From Dromaius novaehollandiae (taxonomy: Eukaryota; Chordata; Aves; Casuariiformes; Dromaiidae), in contig NC_088113.1 of the NCBI RefSeq assembly GCF_036370855.1, positions 21,224,501-21,288,500 on the forward strand: a stretch of DNA of 64,000 nt. The letters are read 5' to 3'. The notes below the pieces were generated by a model. That model was not told the DNA's origin. It worked only from the letters and a program-made list of their open reading frames with translations, and ran no database searches. Below are positions 11,501 through 23,450 of the stretch, piece after piece (positions within the stretch are counted from its first letter, which is position 1; every line of letters starts with the position of its first letter). The position numbers and the translations under genes are program-made.

Positions 11501-14500
11501 GGCCTCGGCAGCACGGCAGAGATGCCCGTGGGCAACCGAGGCGCAGGGGAAACCCGCAGCGGGTTGCACCCGCTCCCCCCAGGCATGGGGCCGGCCCCCA
11601 GCCACGTCCGCCCCTCACCATGGAGTCGGTGAGCTCGAAGACCAGGGCCCCCGCGGCGTGGTAGACCAGGCCGGCCGTGTTGAAGAAGTAGCTGGAGACC
11701 CCCAAGTAAACCATGCGGGCATGGTCCGGCGGGAAGGCGAGCGGCGGCGGAGGGAAGGGCACGGCAGCACGGTGGGCCAGGGAGAAGAACTCGCCCTGGA
11801 GAGGGAGGGAGGGAGGGAAGGGTGATGCCCACCACGCTCTGCCCACCAGCATCACCCGCTCACCGGGGCTGGGGAACAGCGTTCGCTGCAGGCAACCGAA
11901 CCCCGTCTCCCACCGCCTCCCGCAACAGCCAAACCGAGCTTTCCCGGCAGCCTCTCACCTTCAGGTCCGCATCCAGGGAGTGGGCAGTGGCAGCCGGGGG
12001 TGCCACCAAGGAGTAGTCGATCCCGGCCACCGCATCTATCTTGGCTGTGACTGTAAAGCACGGGGCAGAGCCATGAGCGAGGCTGAGGAGGAGGAGGGGA
12101 AAGCCGGGGGAGACTGCCTCCCCCCAGGCAGTGCCGGCACCCGGGCTTTCCAGTGCAGCCGCACGGTACCAGCTCCACGTGCGTTTTCTCTGAGTCTCTT
12201 TAGAGGTGAAGTTTAGGAGCACAAACACCCCACACGTTTCCTTCTCCACTCTGCTTCTCAGCGCTGCAGAAGCTCCTGGACCCGAGGAGCAGCCTGGGCC
12301 CCCTCGCTAAGGGCCAGCCCCAGAGCACGGCCCTGGCTGCGTGGAGGTGACAGGTCTCTGTGCCACCCGTGCCTGGGGACAGCGGGGTGCACGGTGACAA
12401 ACCTCTGCTGATAGTGTTCAGTGGCTTTCATCACGGATGGGGAAATAAAGGGAGTGGGGAGGGGGCAGAGGGTCACTGTCCTTGTGGCCAGGTAAACGCG
12501 AGGACGAGCTACCCAGAAAACCCCGGGGCCGTCCCCGTGCGGTACCTGGCAAGGTCTGGAGGTAAGGCTGCAACTCGCTGCGGACAGAGCTGACGACGTT
12601 TTCACAGACCTGGGAGAGAAAGGCAAAGTTTAGCACCTGCAGCTCTGTCTGGGGTGACTGAGTCACATCCTGAGGGTAAAAGCCTCAGACACTGTCTCTG
12701 CATTGCTGCCTAGTGCTGTTTTGTTCTTTGCAAAAGCCTGCTTAAACAGAAGAGCACACAGTGGCCTGTGTGTCTATGCATCAGACAGCAAATGAATTAA
12801 GTGTCCAATAGATGCACGGTTTATACCTGCAGACATCTGCTCCTGCCAAGCTCCCCATGCACAGTTTAGCTGCATCAAGGCCCTTCGAAGGGATCTCACT
12901 TGGGCCCTTAAGATTTTCCCTGCAGTCTCTGCTGGAACGAATTGTGCCGAGCAGCCAACAGTTTAGCTTAAGCAGAGCGATGGAAAGAGTTAATCCATCC
13001 CTGCAGGGGCAGGAGGACAAATCACTGCGTGCCAACGTGAGCTCATGCAGCTTGGTGCTGCCAGGACAGGAGAACGTGTCCCTCTGCCGCTGCCGTCCCC
13101 ATCCGCAGGGAAGCCTCAGCATTACCGGGAGATTTGAGTGCGGGCGAACCACGGCCCAGGAAACCTGCTGCAGGGAACAGTCCTGCAGGCGAATGAGAAT
13201 CTGCCAAAGGCGCCTTCCAGTCCTGTTCCCATACGGGCACGGGAGCTGCCACGCTGGATCCGACCATCACGTCTGGTCGGGCATTCAGCCCGCAGCAGCC
13301 GATAGTGGGATGCAGAGCATCGGAGGAGCAGCAATGATGCTGACAGCAAGGCGGCCAGCTGGCCACGCGGAGCCAGGGAGGAAGAGGAGGCAGAGCCTTG
13401 GGCACGTCCTCATCCACAGGGTCACTGCTGCTGGCTGTCCCCCAGCCGGTGTTCATCCAACTGTGCTGGAAATGCCCCCGTCGCCTCCCCGGAGGGACAA
13501 ACGGCCGAAGTGCCCTGTACTGGAGGCAGCAAGCATCCCGGGCAGCCCCGGTCGGGCAGGGAGGCATTCCTGGCTGCTTGACCACGACGGCACCGTGCCG
13601 CGGAGCACGTCGGGCAGCGCTAGCGGCAGGCAGGAGACCTGCCCCCTCTTTTGCGCGGGAGGGCTGCAGCCCCACGCCCGGAGGGCCGGGACACCCACCA
13701 GCCCCGGTGCTGCCGTGGCACCGGCACGGGCGGGCTGGAAGGGGAGCAGCAGAAAGCTGTTTACAGCGACCCGGGTCCCTCCTGCCTCCGGTGGCGGACC
13801 GGCTTCCCGAGGCTGACGCAGCCGGGGCCAGGAGCTGCCGCGCGGGATGGAGCGGTGCCCAGGCGGCCCAGCCCCCCCTCGCCCATCAGAAGAGGTGCTG
13901 GAGAACTTTGCGTTTGGCAAAAGGGCGCTTCGCTGCGCTGCCGAGGCGCGAGGCTGCGAGAGCCTCTCGATTCCTGCAAGCGCCTGCCTCCCAGGAAGGA
14001 ACCTAGCAGAAGAGGCCTGCTCTGCTTGGCCCCAGCTTAGCTCCTACTGCCAGCCCATCTGCTGCCACCGCTCCCAGGTGGCCGGTGAAAAGCCACTAGA
14101 TGGCATCCGAAGTAGCCAAATGCGCCTGGATCGGGACTCGGATCCGCTGCGGAAGTGGGATTTGCCTGTTCTCCGATTGCCTCCTTCCTGAGCAAGGTTC
14201 ACATCCAGAGAGGTTGTAACTCCTGCCAGTTAGCCTTGTAGTAATTATTGCTAACAGCTTGTTTTCGTGTCTTATTGCAGGTTTCCTGCGTGTCGGCTTT
14301 TGTGCAGGGCTGTAGGTACCAGGGTTTCCCTGATGCACCCCATTAAAACAAGACGGCAACTGTCTGAAATCCAGGGACGAGAATTTCTACCCCGTTGCTG
14401 CCAGACGCGGGTATGAGCGCAGGCCACTGAAAGGACAGCTCTAATCAGGTTTCCTCTGTTACAATGAGTTTGGCTGAGGCATAGGATCTAATTAACTGAC

Positions 14501-17309
14501 CACATGGAAAGAAAAGTCTTTGTTAATTAGGAACCAATTATATTAGGCATTGGCAAATGTTGCCGGTTTAGAATTCAGCCTGAGCCACGCGATGCCGAGG
14601 GGACTGCAGCTCGCAAGCGCTCATTGCTCAGTTTTCACCAAACGGGCAACGCGCCAGCACGCTTTGGCTCTAGCGAAACCCGCGCGTGTGACAGGAGGAG
14701 CTCAGACCACATCGGCTACAAGCGAGGACTGGAGATCAGCAGGAAGCCTGGCGCTCAGCCCGCCCTGCCTGCCATACCTTGCTCTCCAAGATGCTCCTGA
14801 ATCTGGACTCGATAGCGCTGTGGAAGAGGTTGTAGAGCCAGCTGCGGAGAAAAGCACCGAGAGACACAGTCATTCTTTCTCCCGCTCGGGAAATGCTGCA
14901 GAAGTGCTTGCCAGGGAAAGAGTGACGCTAGAGATGCGAGACAGCAGAGACTGTTATTCCCATGCCAATGTGGAGCCTAGCATTGCCTTAGGATTTGCAA
15001 ATGTGAACAGACCTGCTTATGAACAACGTGCATACAAACGTAGTGACTGCCTGAAAACATCTCCCTTAAACGTGCAACCACGGTAGGGCAAATCTGGACC
15101 AGATTTAAGTTTTCGGTTGCATCTCTGCATGGAAATTGTATTGCAAGAGTCCAGAGGCACCTGGCTAGTGGTGTGCAAGGGCAGTAGGCCTGGGGGCCAA
15201 AGGGGCAACCTGCAAGGGATAGCAGGTGCCGGCATCCTATTCCTTGCACCAGGGCCTGAAAGCCGTGCTATGCTGCCGGTCATTCCCATACCGGCTGGAC
15301 TAACACGCAGGAATCTAGGCTTTAACAGTGAAGTTACGTACCTAAGCTTGCCTGAAAAACGTATGTGAACACTGGAGATGTGAGTGCTGCAGTAAGAAGC
15401 GTCGGCAGTGGGTTTCCCGGAGGCATCGCTGCCCAGCTTCAGATTGATTCTGATAGAGAGATCCTCAACCCTCAGGTCAAACGAGCCGTGGTCCCTACTG
15501 CAGGGAGAGCGAGAAAGGGGGCATTTTTCACTGGCGAGTCATGGTGGTTGGACCCCAAACCAGCCAGAGCTTCGAGAGGGATCTAGCTCAGGCTTTCCCT
15601 TGTAGAGAGCATCCAGAGAACTCGGAAAAACCAAACTCCAGGAGGAGAAGAAAACAGTCCGGACCCAGAGTGGGAAATGCAGAGTGAGCCACATAAATGC
15701 CTGGAAGATGCTCTCAGGGAGAGCCACGGGGCACCTACATGAAATGCACCTTCACCCGCCAGTCCCCGTCCACCTCGGCAAAGGCGTTGGAGATGGAGAC
15801 CTGCAGGCCCACGTCGGGGAGCGGGGAAATCTGTGAGCTCGGCAAGCGGAAACTGCGAAGGTCCAAGCTAAAAATAAAGAAAGAAATAAGAGGAAAAGCA
15901 CTTGAAAGGTGGTGCCCCGACCCCTCACAAGCCTTGCTGAGGAGGGAGCCGGGCCCAAGGACCCCCAGGGCCAGGCCCCCCCCGCCCCAGCTCCCTGCAG
16001 CACCCCTCGGCTTGGGCTGGGCTTGAAGCGTGCATGAGCTGCTGTTTCGGTGACTGCAGGGACCACGTTTCCGAAGTAGCATCGCTTCACTTGGCCTTTC
16101 TGCAGTGCATCGCTGTGCCAAGCTCACTGCTTTGAGCTCAGTTGCGCAAAACCTGCTTGCACCCGAATTGCCGTAACTCTGGTTCCCCTTTCCCTGCACC
16201 GGGCAGGGAGGGCCAGGAGCAGGAGTGTCCCAGCCCACTCCGAGGACATGGACCACATCTCTGCGATGTGCTGGGGGAAGGGACCCTGCTCACTGCTGCG
16301 GGGGCTCCCCTGCCCCTTCCCAAACCGCCTGCGCCTTGCGGGGTGGGAGGGGAGGGAGCTGCTGGCCGGGCTCACCTGGAGATCTCATAGCGCACTTTTC
16401 CCACCTTCCGCACTCGGAAGTCCCCCGAGATGTCCGGCAGCCTCAGCTGGCCGAGCTCCTTCTCCAGGATAGAGACCCCATGCTGACGAGCTGCAAGGGG
16501 CACAGGGAAAACATCACCGGCACGTGCTTTCCGGAGGGGCTGGAAGCATGTATTCCCCCGGTGCACAGTGAAGGGGTAAAAGAAACGCCAAGCCCACGAC
16601 CTGGTGCGTTTCCACCGGGCAGAGTGGCAATCCCAGCGTGGCCAGAGCGAACGCCAGGGCAGAGCCCCGCGAGCAGGCGGGCTGCAGGACACACCGTCCG
16701 GGCTCTGCCCGCGGCCAGGCAGCCCGGGAGAGGGGCCTCGGCCCTGGCCCCCACCTCCCTCCGGCACACTGGGGGGTCCCCAGCGCTGCAGCATGGGGAA
16801 GCCGGAGGGAGCCCAGGCCCCCGGAGCGGTGCGGCTGGGTGCTGCTTCCCTGCTCCAGCAAGGGAAGGGAGTCACGTCCTGCTCTCCAGCGCAACCGGCA
16901 GAGCCGCTGGGGTAAATGAGCTGTTTCTCACGCAGTATATTTCAATCCATAGCTCCGCTCTGCTGGAGCCGAGGCTCTGCCTGCCTCCATAAAAGCGACG
17001 CTGGGCCCATCCATCTCACGCCCTGCCTTCCCCACCTCCCCAGCAGCTCATCACCTGGGCACCCCGGTGCTGCCCGCAGATGCACGCGGCAGCAGCGAGA
17101 GCCTCTGCCCCGCCAGCCCTGCCCACGCACCCCGCATCGCCCCGGGCCGGGCTCTGCCCACCTTCGAGAGGGGAAAATCAGGGGCCAAACCTACCGTAGT
17201 CCAAGCCCGCCTGAGTGATCCTGACCACGAAGCCGGGGTGCACGGCCCCGGCCAGCACCAGGCACGCTGCCAGCGCCGTGCAAGCCAGTGCTGGGCTCCG
17301 CGCTCCCAT
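8545..17309 (-). CDS. BPI: Bactericidal/permeability-increasing protein (BPI/LBP family), complete, 15 exons
   Basis: Secreted two-domain lipid-binding protein of innate immunity. Exons in order: 17195-17309, 16376-16490, 15739-15867, 15342-15497, 14778-14841, 12546-12609, 11959-12050, 11619-11795, 11323-11382, 10970-11137, 10489-10556, 10230-10272, 9642-9705, 9113-9189, 8545-8592. Phases agree throughout and give about 479 aa (human BPI 487, LBP 481). Residues 1-22 form a signal peptide, and the mature start VHPGFVVRIT resembles human VNPGVVVRIS. The conserved domain-1 cysteine pair is Cys156 (ASYCSTHI) and Cys195 (VCENV). MVYLGVSSYFFNTAGLVY and AILPSSSLAPLFLL are closer to BPI than to LBP. 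The last exon encodes NFLLLGADVHYEPRE, matching human NFLLFGADVVYK. N-glycosylation sequons occur at Asn383 and Asn398. Oddity: the loop equivalent to the human antimicrobial segment has lost its net positive charge. It is the only gene of this family here. Confidence 0.93.
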
Positions 17310-17342
17310 CCTCGCCGCCCCGCTGCCCGCTCGCCCTCCGCC

Positions 17343-17348
17343 TTTATA
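17343..17348 (-). promoter_or_regulatory. TATA box of BPI
   Basis: TATAAA on the minus strand lies 34 nt upstream of the BPI ATG (17307-17309), so the 5' UTR must be very short. A GAAA/GGAA-rich stretch just upstream (about 17355-17370) resembles PU.1/IRF composite sites of myeloid genes. That part is inference. Confidence 0.6.
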
Positions 17349-17349
17349 G

Positions 17350-20300
17350 CTCCGCAGAAAGGGGAAGCGAGAGCGAGGGAGGCGTGCGGAGCTGCTGTGC
17401 CTGCCCGCGCGGGACGGCCCCGCGTCCCAGCCCCCAGCCGCGCTTCCTGCTCGCCACGGCCCTGCTCCCGCGGCTCGTCCACGCCCGGCGGCACGGCCAG
17501 CTCCTCTCCTCGGGGACCGCGAGGGACCAGCGAAAAGCAGGAGGGAACTGCTCGGCGTTCAGCTCTAGGTCAGATGCAAAGTCTTCCCTGGCAGCCGAAG
17601 CAGACTCCCGGCAGAGCAGATGTGCTGCTGGCGCCGGGTCGGTTCTGCCGGCCGGGCTCGATGGACTTGCTTTCTTGCTCTGTCCCGGCTGCTTTTCCTG
17701 CAGCACAGGCTGCACCGGAGCCGCCTCCGAGCCCTCCCGCCTCGCCGGGCGCTGGCTGCAGCCCTCATCAGCCGGAGGCAGCAGCAGCAGCAGCACAGCC
17801 CCAGGCCACAGCGCAGGCTAAAGAAAACAAGTTATGTTTCTTCACCTCCTGAGAGCAAACCCCAGATTGGCCCCACCCTGACTGAGGGCTGGCAAAGAGG
17901 CACTCGACCCAGCCCGGGAGACCAAAACAGGGTGTTAGGGAAGAGAGAAAGGAGCATCCTCCTCCCTCCCGGCCCCGAAACAGCCCCGCCGCAGAGCGGC
18001 CGTGCACGGGGGAGAGCCCAGGGCCCCAGGTGTGAAAGGTCCGACGAGTCGCAGCGCTCGGGCTTGGGAACAGCGAAAGCGGCGCGTGGGCTGGGTGCAG
18101 CCGGGCGGAGGAAAGGGGAAGCACCTCCGCCGCTGCAGAGCACCGTGGTCCCAGGGCGAGCGGGGCAGGCAGGGCGTCTCCGCGCAGAGGCTGCTCTGCG
18201 CTTTCCCCAGAGCCCTGCAGAGCCCCGCTGATCCCCAGCCTCAGCAGTCACAGGGGAAGGAAGGAAGAAAGGAGAAACAGTTTAGGTCACTTTCATTTCC
18301 CTTTCTGGAAACAGAGCAGGACCAGGCACAGGAAATCCACGGTAGCTGATGCGGGAAAACACCGCCTTTAGACCTGGGAAGCCCTGGTTGCCAGAGGCAA
18401 CATCCCTGAACTGAGCACTTGTGAAATGGAGCTGTTGCTCAACCGCAGCAGCCTGAAGTGACCATGCAACTGCAGCGACGGTGCAGCCTGGAGAAGAGAC
18501 GCAGCTCCAGCAGGGCCCGGAGAGACCAGGTGGGCACGGAGGCATCATTGCTGGAGGCATTGGTTGGTGCTGCAAAGACTGGGATTCGCACCTCCAGTTT
18601 GTCTCCTTTCCCTGGTTTCGGAAGGAGCGCTTACAGGCTGGCTGCCGGGTGCACGGCAAACGCACGCCCAGTTCCCGTGCACGATGCTCACTCGGGGGAG
18701 CGGGACCGTGGCCGGGGCAGCACGTCGCAGGTGGCGAGGGCAGCCCTCACCCTGCCCTGGCTCGCGCCTGCTGCGGGAAACGAGGGGAGAGGAGCCCGCG
18801 GGGCTGGTGCTGGCGGTGCCCGTCAGAGCCGCGGCAAAGAGCCCCCGGGGAGCCGGACACAGGGACAGGCCGGGACCCCCCGGCAGCAGGGACTGCAGCT
18901 GGCACTGGGGCAGGAGCCACGGACCCAGCTCCCTTCCCATGGGAAGCTGAAGCCAAGAGCGGAACAGACGGCTCCGGTGCGGCCCCGCATCAGTGGCTGC
19001 CCGCTGTCAGCTCTGCAGCGGGTCCTGCTCCGTGCGAATGAGCCGCTCCAGAGCTTCCCGTTCGTGACACTGCATCCAAGCAGGGCAGTTTCACAACGTC
19101 CAAGGTCTTTAGGACAAGCGTTAGGGAACCAGAACCTCTTCTACGAGGAGAAATGAAATTTCATGGGGAGGAACGTACAGAGGAAGCACAAACAGGAAGT
19201 TTTCCACCTGGGTTTGAGCAAATTTTAAAGTTGAACTGAAAAACCTTCGCACAGCACAAAGCACAAGTCCCAACAGAACAGACCTTCATCTGTCAAGGAA
19301 GAGCCGAGAACACGTCTAACCCCCCACAGCAAGGGCCCCGCTGGGGCATTGCGCTGGGGACGGCAGCAATGAGCAGGTTGTAAAATCCTGCCCCGCCCTG
19401 GGGAGGGAACAGGGCTTCGCTGCCCAGGCTGTGCCACCAGCCCCGGAGCCCAGCGCCAGCCGTGCGGCCAGAGAAGGGCTGGACCGGGCAGGCTGAGCCG
19501 TTCGCTCCAGCTGCATGCGTCACCAGTGCGGGAGCAGCTCCCTGCAGCGCTTTTCTGCTTCCCCTTCGCAATGCGACTGCCCTGCCTGGACCGTCCTGCG
19601 TGCACGGGCTCTCCGGGGCCTCGTCTCGGCCCCGCGCTGGGCAGCCGTCCTCCCCGGGTGCCGGGCTTGCTCCTGCACTGGCCTCTCGCAGCACCCGGGG
19701 AGGCCCCGGCCGCCCCGTTGCAGATGCAGGGCTGCACCGCGGGTTGTGGCTAAGGAGGCCCAGACCAGTACCTTCAGAGAGGGGAACTGGCTGAACTGCT
19801 TCCCCGGAGACACATCCGCCCTGGGAATTCCCCGGGGCCGGGGCTCTGCGATCCTGCCGGAGGTGCCGAGCTGGGCCGGCAGCTTATCTGGCCTTGGTTT
19901 GCAGAGCCAAGCTCCGGGCTGGCAGGGTGCTGCCTGACGGGGAAGCGTCCGGGGAAAACCCAGGGAGCCGGGCAAGGAGGGCAGGGGCCACCCGGCTGGT
20001 TTCCAGGGAGCTGGGAGCAAGAGGAGCCCACGGCTGGGAGCGGGACACGCTCGGTCCCGGGAGTCTCGTCACCTGCTGCCACCAGCCTGACAGCTCTGAG
20101 CCGGCAGCATCTAAAAATACAGGCAGGGCAGCGCAGGGGCTCCTTCCCGCTGTTGTTTTCCCAGCTGTGGGATCGGCCCAGCCCCTGGCGTGACCCGGGG
20201 CCCAGCTGTCACTGGAAGCTGGGGGACCCCCCCCCCCCCGTTGCAGCAAGGTCACCAGCTGACGCAAGCTGGCCCCCGCATCAAAGCCACGCACCTGGGA

Positions 20301-22450
20301 ACACGGGGGACGCGACAACGAGAGCAGGAGACCTGCTGGGCACGGCGGTGGCATCGCTCTGCTGCGGAGCATCCCGGGTGCCGGGACCGAGCAACATTGC
20401 TCCCAGTGGGGACCCGGCGGTGGGGGACAGCAGCATGGGGGGCCACCAGGACCCTGCAGCCGCTGCCTCGCGGGAGCGGGCCGGGGCACAGGCACACGAG
20501 GAGGTCACCGCTGGGGGCAACAGTCGGACAAGCTCAGCTGGAGCACAGGCTTCCCCGAAGGGCTGCACGGCGCCGGAGAGAGCGGAGACCACGCCGAGGT
20601 CCCGGGTGCAGAAGCGGCACCGCCCACGCCGCTGTTAGCCACGTCCCGGGACCCCCCCAAGGCCGGCTCTGCAGCAGGGCACCCCCGGGCTGGCCTGGCC
20701 CGGCGAGGCGGTCCCCCCCCCCCAGGGCACACCGCCCCGCGTCCCCTGACGTGACGTCTGGGAGCCTCGCGGGAGACAAAGCAAGGCGATTTTGCAGAAA
20801 AGTCAAAATAAAAATGCAGGAATGGTGACCTCAGGCAGCCCCCGGCGGGGGGGCGTGAATGGGGGCTCTGTGCCGGCGAGGGGCCGGGGAAAGGCCACGC
20901 GCACAGCTGCCGGGCAGGGCCGAGCACGGAGGGGGGGCACAGGGGGTCAGGGGCCCGGGAGGCCCCGGCAGCGCTGCCAGTTGCTGGCAGCCGCCATCTC
21001 CGACACCGCTGCTCCCAGCCTCGCTGCCGCGGGGTGCACAGAGCTGCTTTGGGGCACCGCAAGGACTCAGAGCGGGACGCAGCCACGCTACCTGCGCTGG
21101 CCAGGGGCCCAGCCGAGCCGGGGTGCATCACGGCCCCGCGGGGAGCTGCTGCCCACGGCCACCCCGGGGAGGTCACGCCATGGCACCTGGGATGGCAGGG
21201 CCCAGCCGGGGCAGCTCTGCACCTTCCCTCCCTGCTCACCAGCCCCCATTTCACCAGCCCATCCTACCTGCCGCTGCCCGGGTCCAGCGAGACGCGGCTC
21301 GGCACCCGGCTCTGCCCAGCGCTCGCTCCCTGCCCGCGGCCGCCGGAGCAGGCTCGGGGGCGCGTTTGGAGCAGGCTCCGGGGCGCGTTTCGGAGCTCAC
21401 TGAGCAGTTAAGCAGGTGGTCACAGGAGATGATATCACGTTGCCTCCTACCCTCGCATGCAGAGAAACCCCAAAGTGCCTGAAGCCATTTATGAACTACT
21501 GCAATCAAGGAGCAATTGGCTGCTGGTGGGGAAGGGAGGGGCTGCCCCGATCTGCACCAGGGTTCCCGGCAGGTGACGGGGGCCTGGCTGTGTCGGCTGC
21601 GGGGTGACCCGCGGGGGGGTGGCAGTGCCCCGGCTCCGTGCCGAGGCTGTGCTGCAGCACTGGGGCACGTCTCGCACCGCGGCCCCGGCCCTCCTCGGCG
21701 CGAGACCTGCCGCCTCCTGCGCCCGCTGCTGGGGTGCTGGGGCTGCCCGTAGCCCCTGCCTGAGCCCTTGCAGCACTCGTGACCGCAGCGGCAGGGGAAG
21801 GGCTCTTGCGAGCTCCCAAGGCAAGGGGAAGCGGAGGCGGGAGCCCTCCCTCGCGCCGTTCCTCCCCTCCGCGCCAGCCAGCAGCCCAGCTGTGCTGTCT
21901 CCCGGCCTCCGCTTGTTTTCACAGCGTGTCCCTCGGCCGCTGACTAATCCCCGGACAAGCGTCACCGCGACTGCCCCGTCCCAGCCGGCAGCTCACGGCC
22001 CGCGCCGTGCCGTTCCCAGCGACGGTGCCCGGTGCCGTCCCCGCGCCCGCAGAGCGCCCAGCCGGGGGGCCGCGCGCCCGCCCCTGCCCCGGGGATTACG
22101 GGTGCCGCCAGCAGCGGCTCAGGTCAGACCGCACATCTGCACGCTTGGCTTTTGCCCTGATTGTTTTTGTACAACTTCTGGCCAGAAAATCGTACTTTCT
22201 GCCTCGAAATAGCTACTTTCCATTGTCGAAACATCCCAAAGAGCCCCGCGAGGCGCCTTCCCTGCAACACAACTCTGGGCCGGTCACAAATGAAAACTCC
22301 CAACCTTTGTGAAGCGCTTGCAGTACACATCACTCCCTCGGGTTTCGTACCAACATTTGCCCGTGTTTAAAAGCAGGACAAGCACCCCTAGAGCGTGCAG
22401 ACGTACACATGTACCCATAAACCGCGCAGGCATGGGCGCAGCGGCGTGCA
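17350..22450. other. Gene-free GC-rich interval between the divergent BPI and KIAA1755 starts
   Basis: Long open frames on both strands here are GC-rich shadows: they lack protein-family matches, splice continuity and codon bias. Visible structure is limited to the BPI promoter, the ISRE-like site, a 13-base C run at 20227-20239, and a short AT-richer patch near 22130-22330. I see no RNA gene or transposon. Confidence 0.6.
18290..18305 (-). promoter_or_regulatory. ISRE-like element upstream of BPI
   Basis: The minus strand reads GAAAGGGAAATGAAAG, which fits the GAAANNGAAA interferon-stimulated response element core. It lies about 1 kb upstream of the BPI start. A further GGAGAAACAG lies alongside at about 18271-18280. 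This is a motif match only. Confidence 0.35.
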
Positions 22451-22479
22451 CACGCGCGGCGTTGTGCAGTTTTGCTGGC

Positions 22480-23450
22480 GGCGTGCAGGACGGTCGCCCG
22501 CAGCCCGGAGCGGTTTGGGGCGAGGCGGCTCCGCGCTGCCGCCGTCCCGGGCCGCGGGGGGCTGCGGGGGGCTGCGGGGGGCTGGGGGGGGGCCGCGGGG
22601 GGCAGGGGGGGCCGCGGGGGGCTGCGCTGCCCGGCGCCGCGGCGGGGGCGGCGGCGGGGCCGCCTCGGAGCCGGCCCTGCAGACAGCCCCCTCCCTTCCC
22701 CCTCTCCACTCCCCTCCTCCCCCCGCCGGCGGGACTCGCTCTTTTTCTTCTGTTTTTGTCTTTTCTCTTTTTTCTCCCTCCTCCTCCACGAGAGCCGCGG
22801 GGCAGTGGGAGGGATCCTGCCCGCCCGGCTTTCCCAGGCCGGGATGGAGGCTCCGCGGCGGAGGCCCGGTGGCCGCGGCCGGGGCCGGGGCGCCCCGCGG
22901 GCCGGTGCTCGGCGCTGCCGGGCCGCCGCCGGGGCGCCGGGACTGCGCTGAGGAGCGGCGGCGGCGGAGCGGCCCCGAGGACGGCGGAGGGACGGGCGCT
23001 TCCTGCCGCCTTCCCCCGGCCCGCTGCCACCTCCCAGTAAACATGGTAATTCCGTCCGCTTTCGTACCCCTCCCGCAGCGCTGCCGGGCTCCGCGGCGGG
23101 GCCACGCGAGACCGGCCACGGCCACGGCCCCGGATGCGGCACGGCCACGGCCACGGCCCCGCGAGAGCCGCCCGCCGCGGGCACCGCCGAGCTCCGGCTC
23201 CGGGCGCGAGGAAGAGCGCGGCGGTCGCTCGTCCGGCGAGACGCTCGCGGGGCTGCGACCCGGCGTCGTCCAAACCGCCCTGCGAAGCTTCGCGGGGGGA
23301 TTCGGGGCAGGAGAGGGGTGCTGGCGCGTCGCCCGTGCCGTGCTGGCGCGCGGAGCCAACCCGCTTGCCGTCGCGGCCGGCTCGGTTGCCTTGGGCTGCG
23401 CCGCGTTGAGCGCCGGCCTTGTATTCCTCCGCGGCGGCTGTTCTTTCAAA
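22480..23450. promoter_or_regulatory. CpG island and probable promoter/first exon of KIAA1755
   Basis: Extremely CpG-dense sequence surrounds the proposed start codon at 23043-23045. No TATA box is visible. It includes a series of G6-G8 runs (22555-22620) able to form G-quadruplexes, and a pyrimidine-rich tract at 22680-22790. The transcription start is not resolvable by eye. Confidence 0.65.

Noticed and set aside
9687-11825. Plus-strand open frames of 252-479 codons antisense to BPI exons
   Set aside because: They lie antisense to clearly spliced BPI exons and match no family.
20227-20239. C13 homopolymer as a functional element
   Set aside because: It is an isolated homopolymer in non-genic GC-rich DNA. 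Length may be inexact and nothing links it to a gene.
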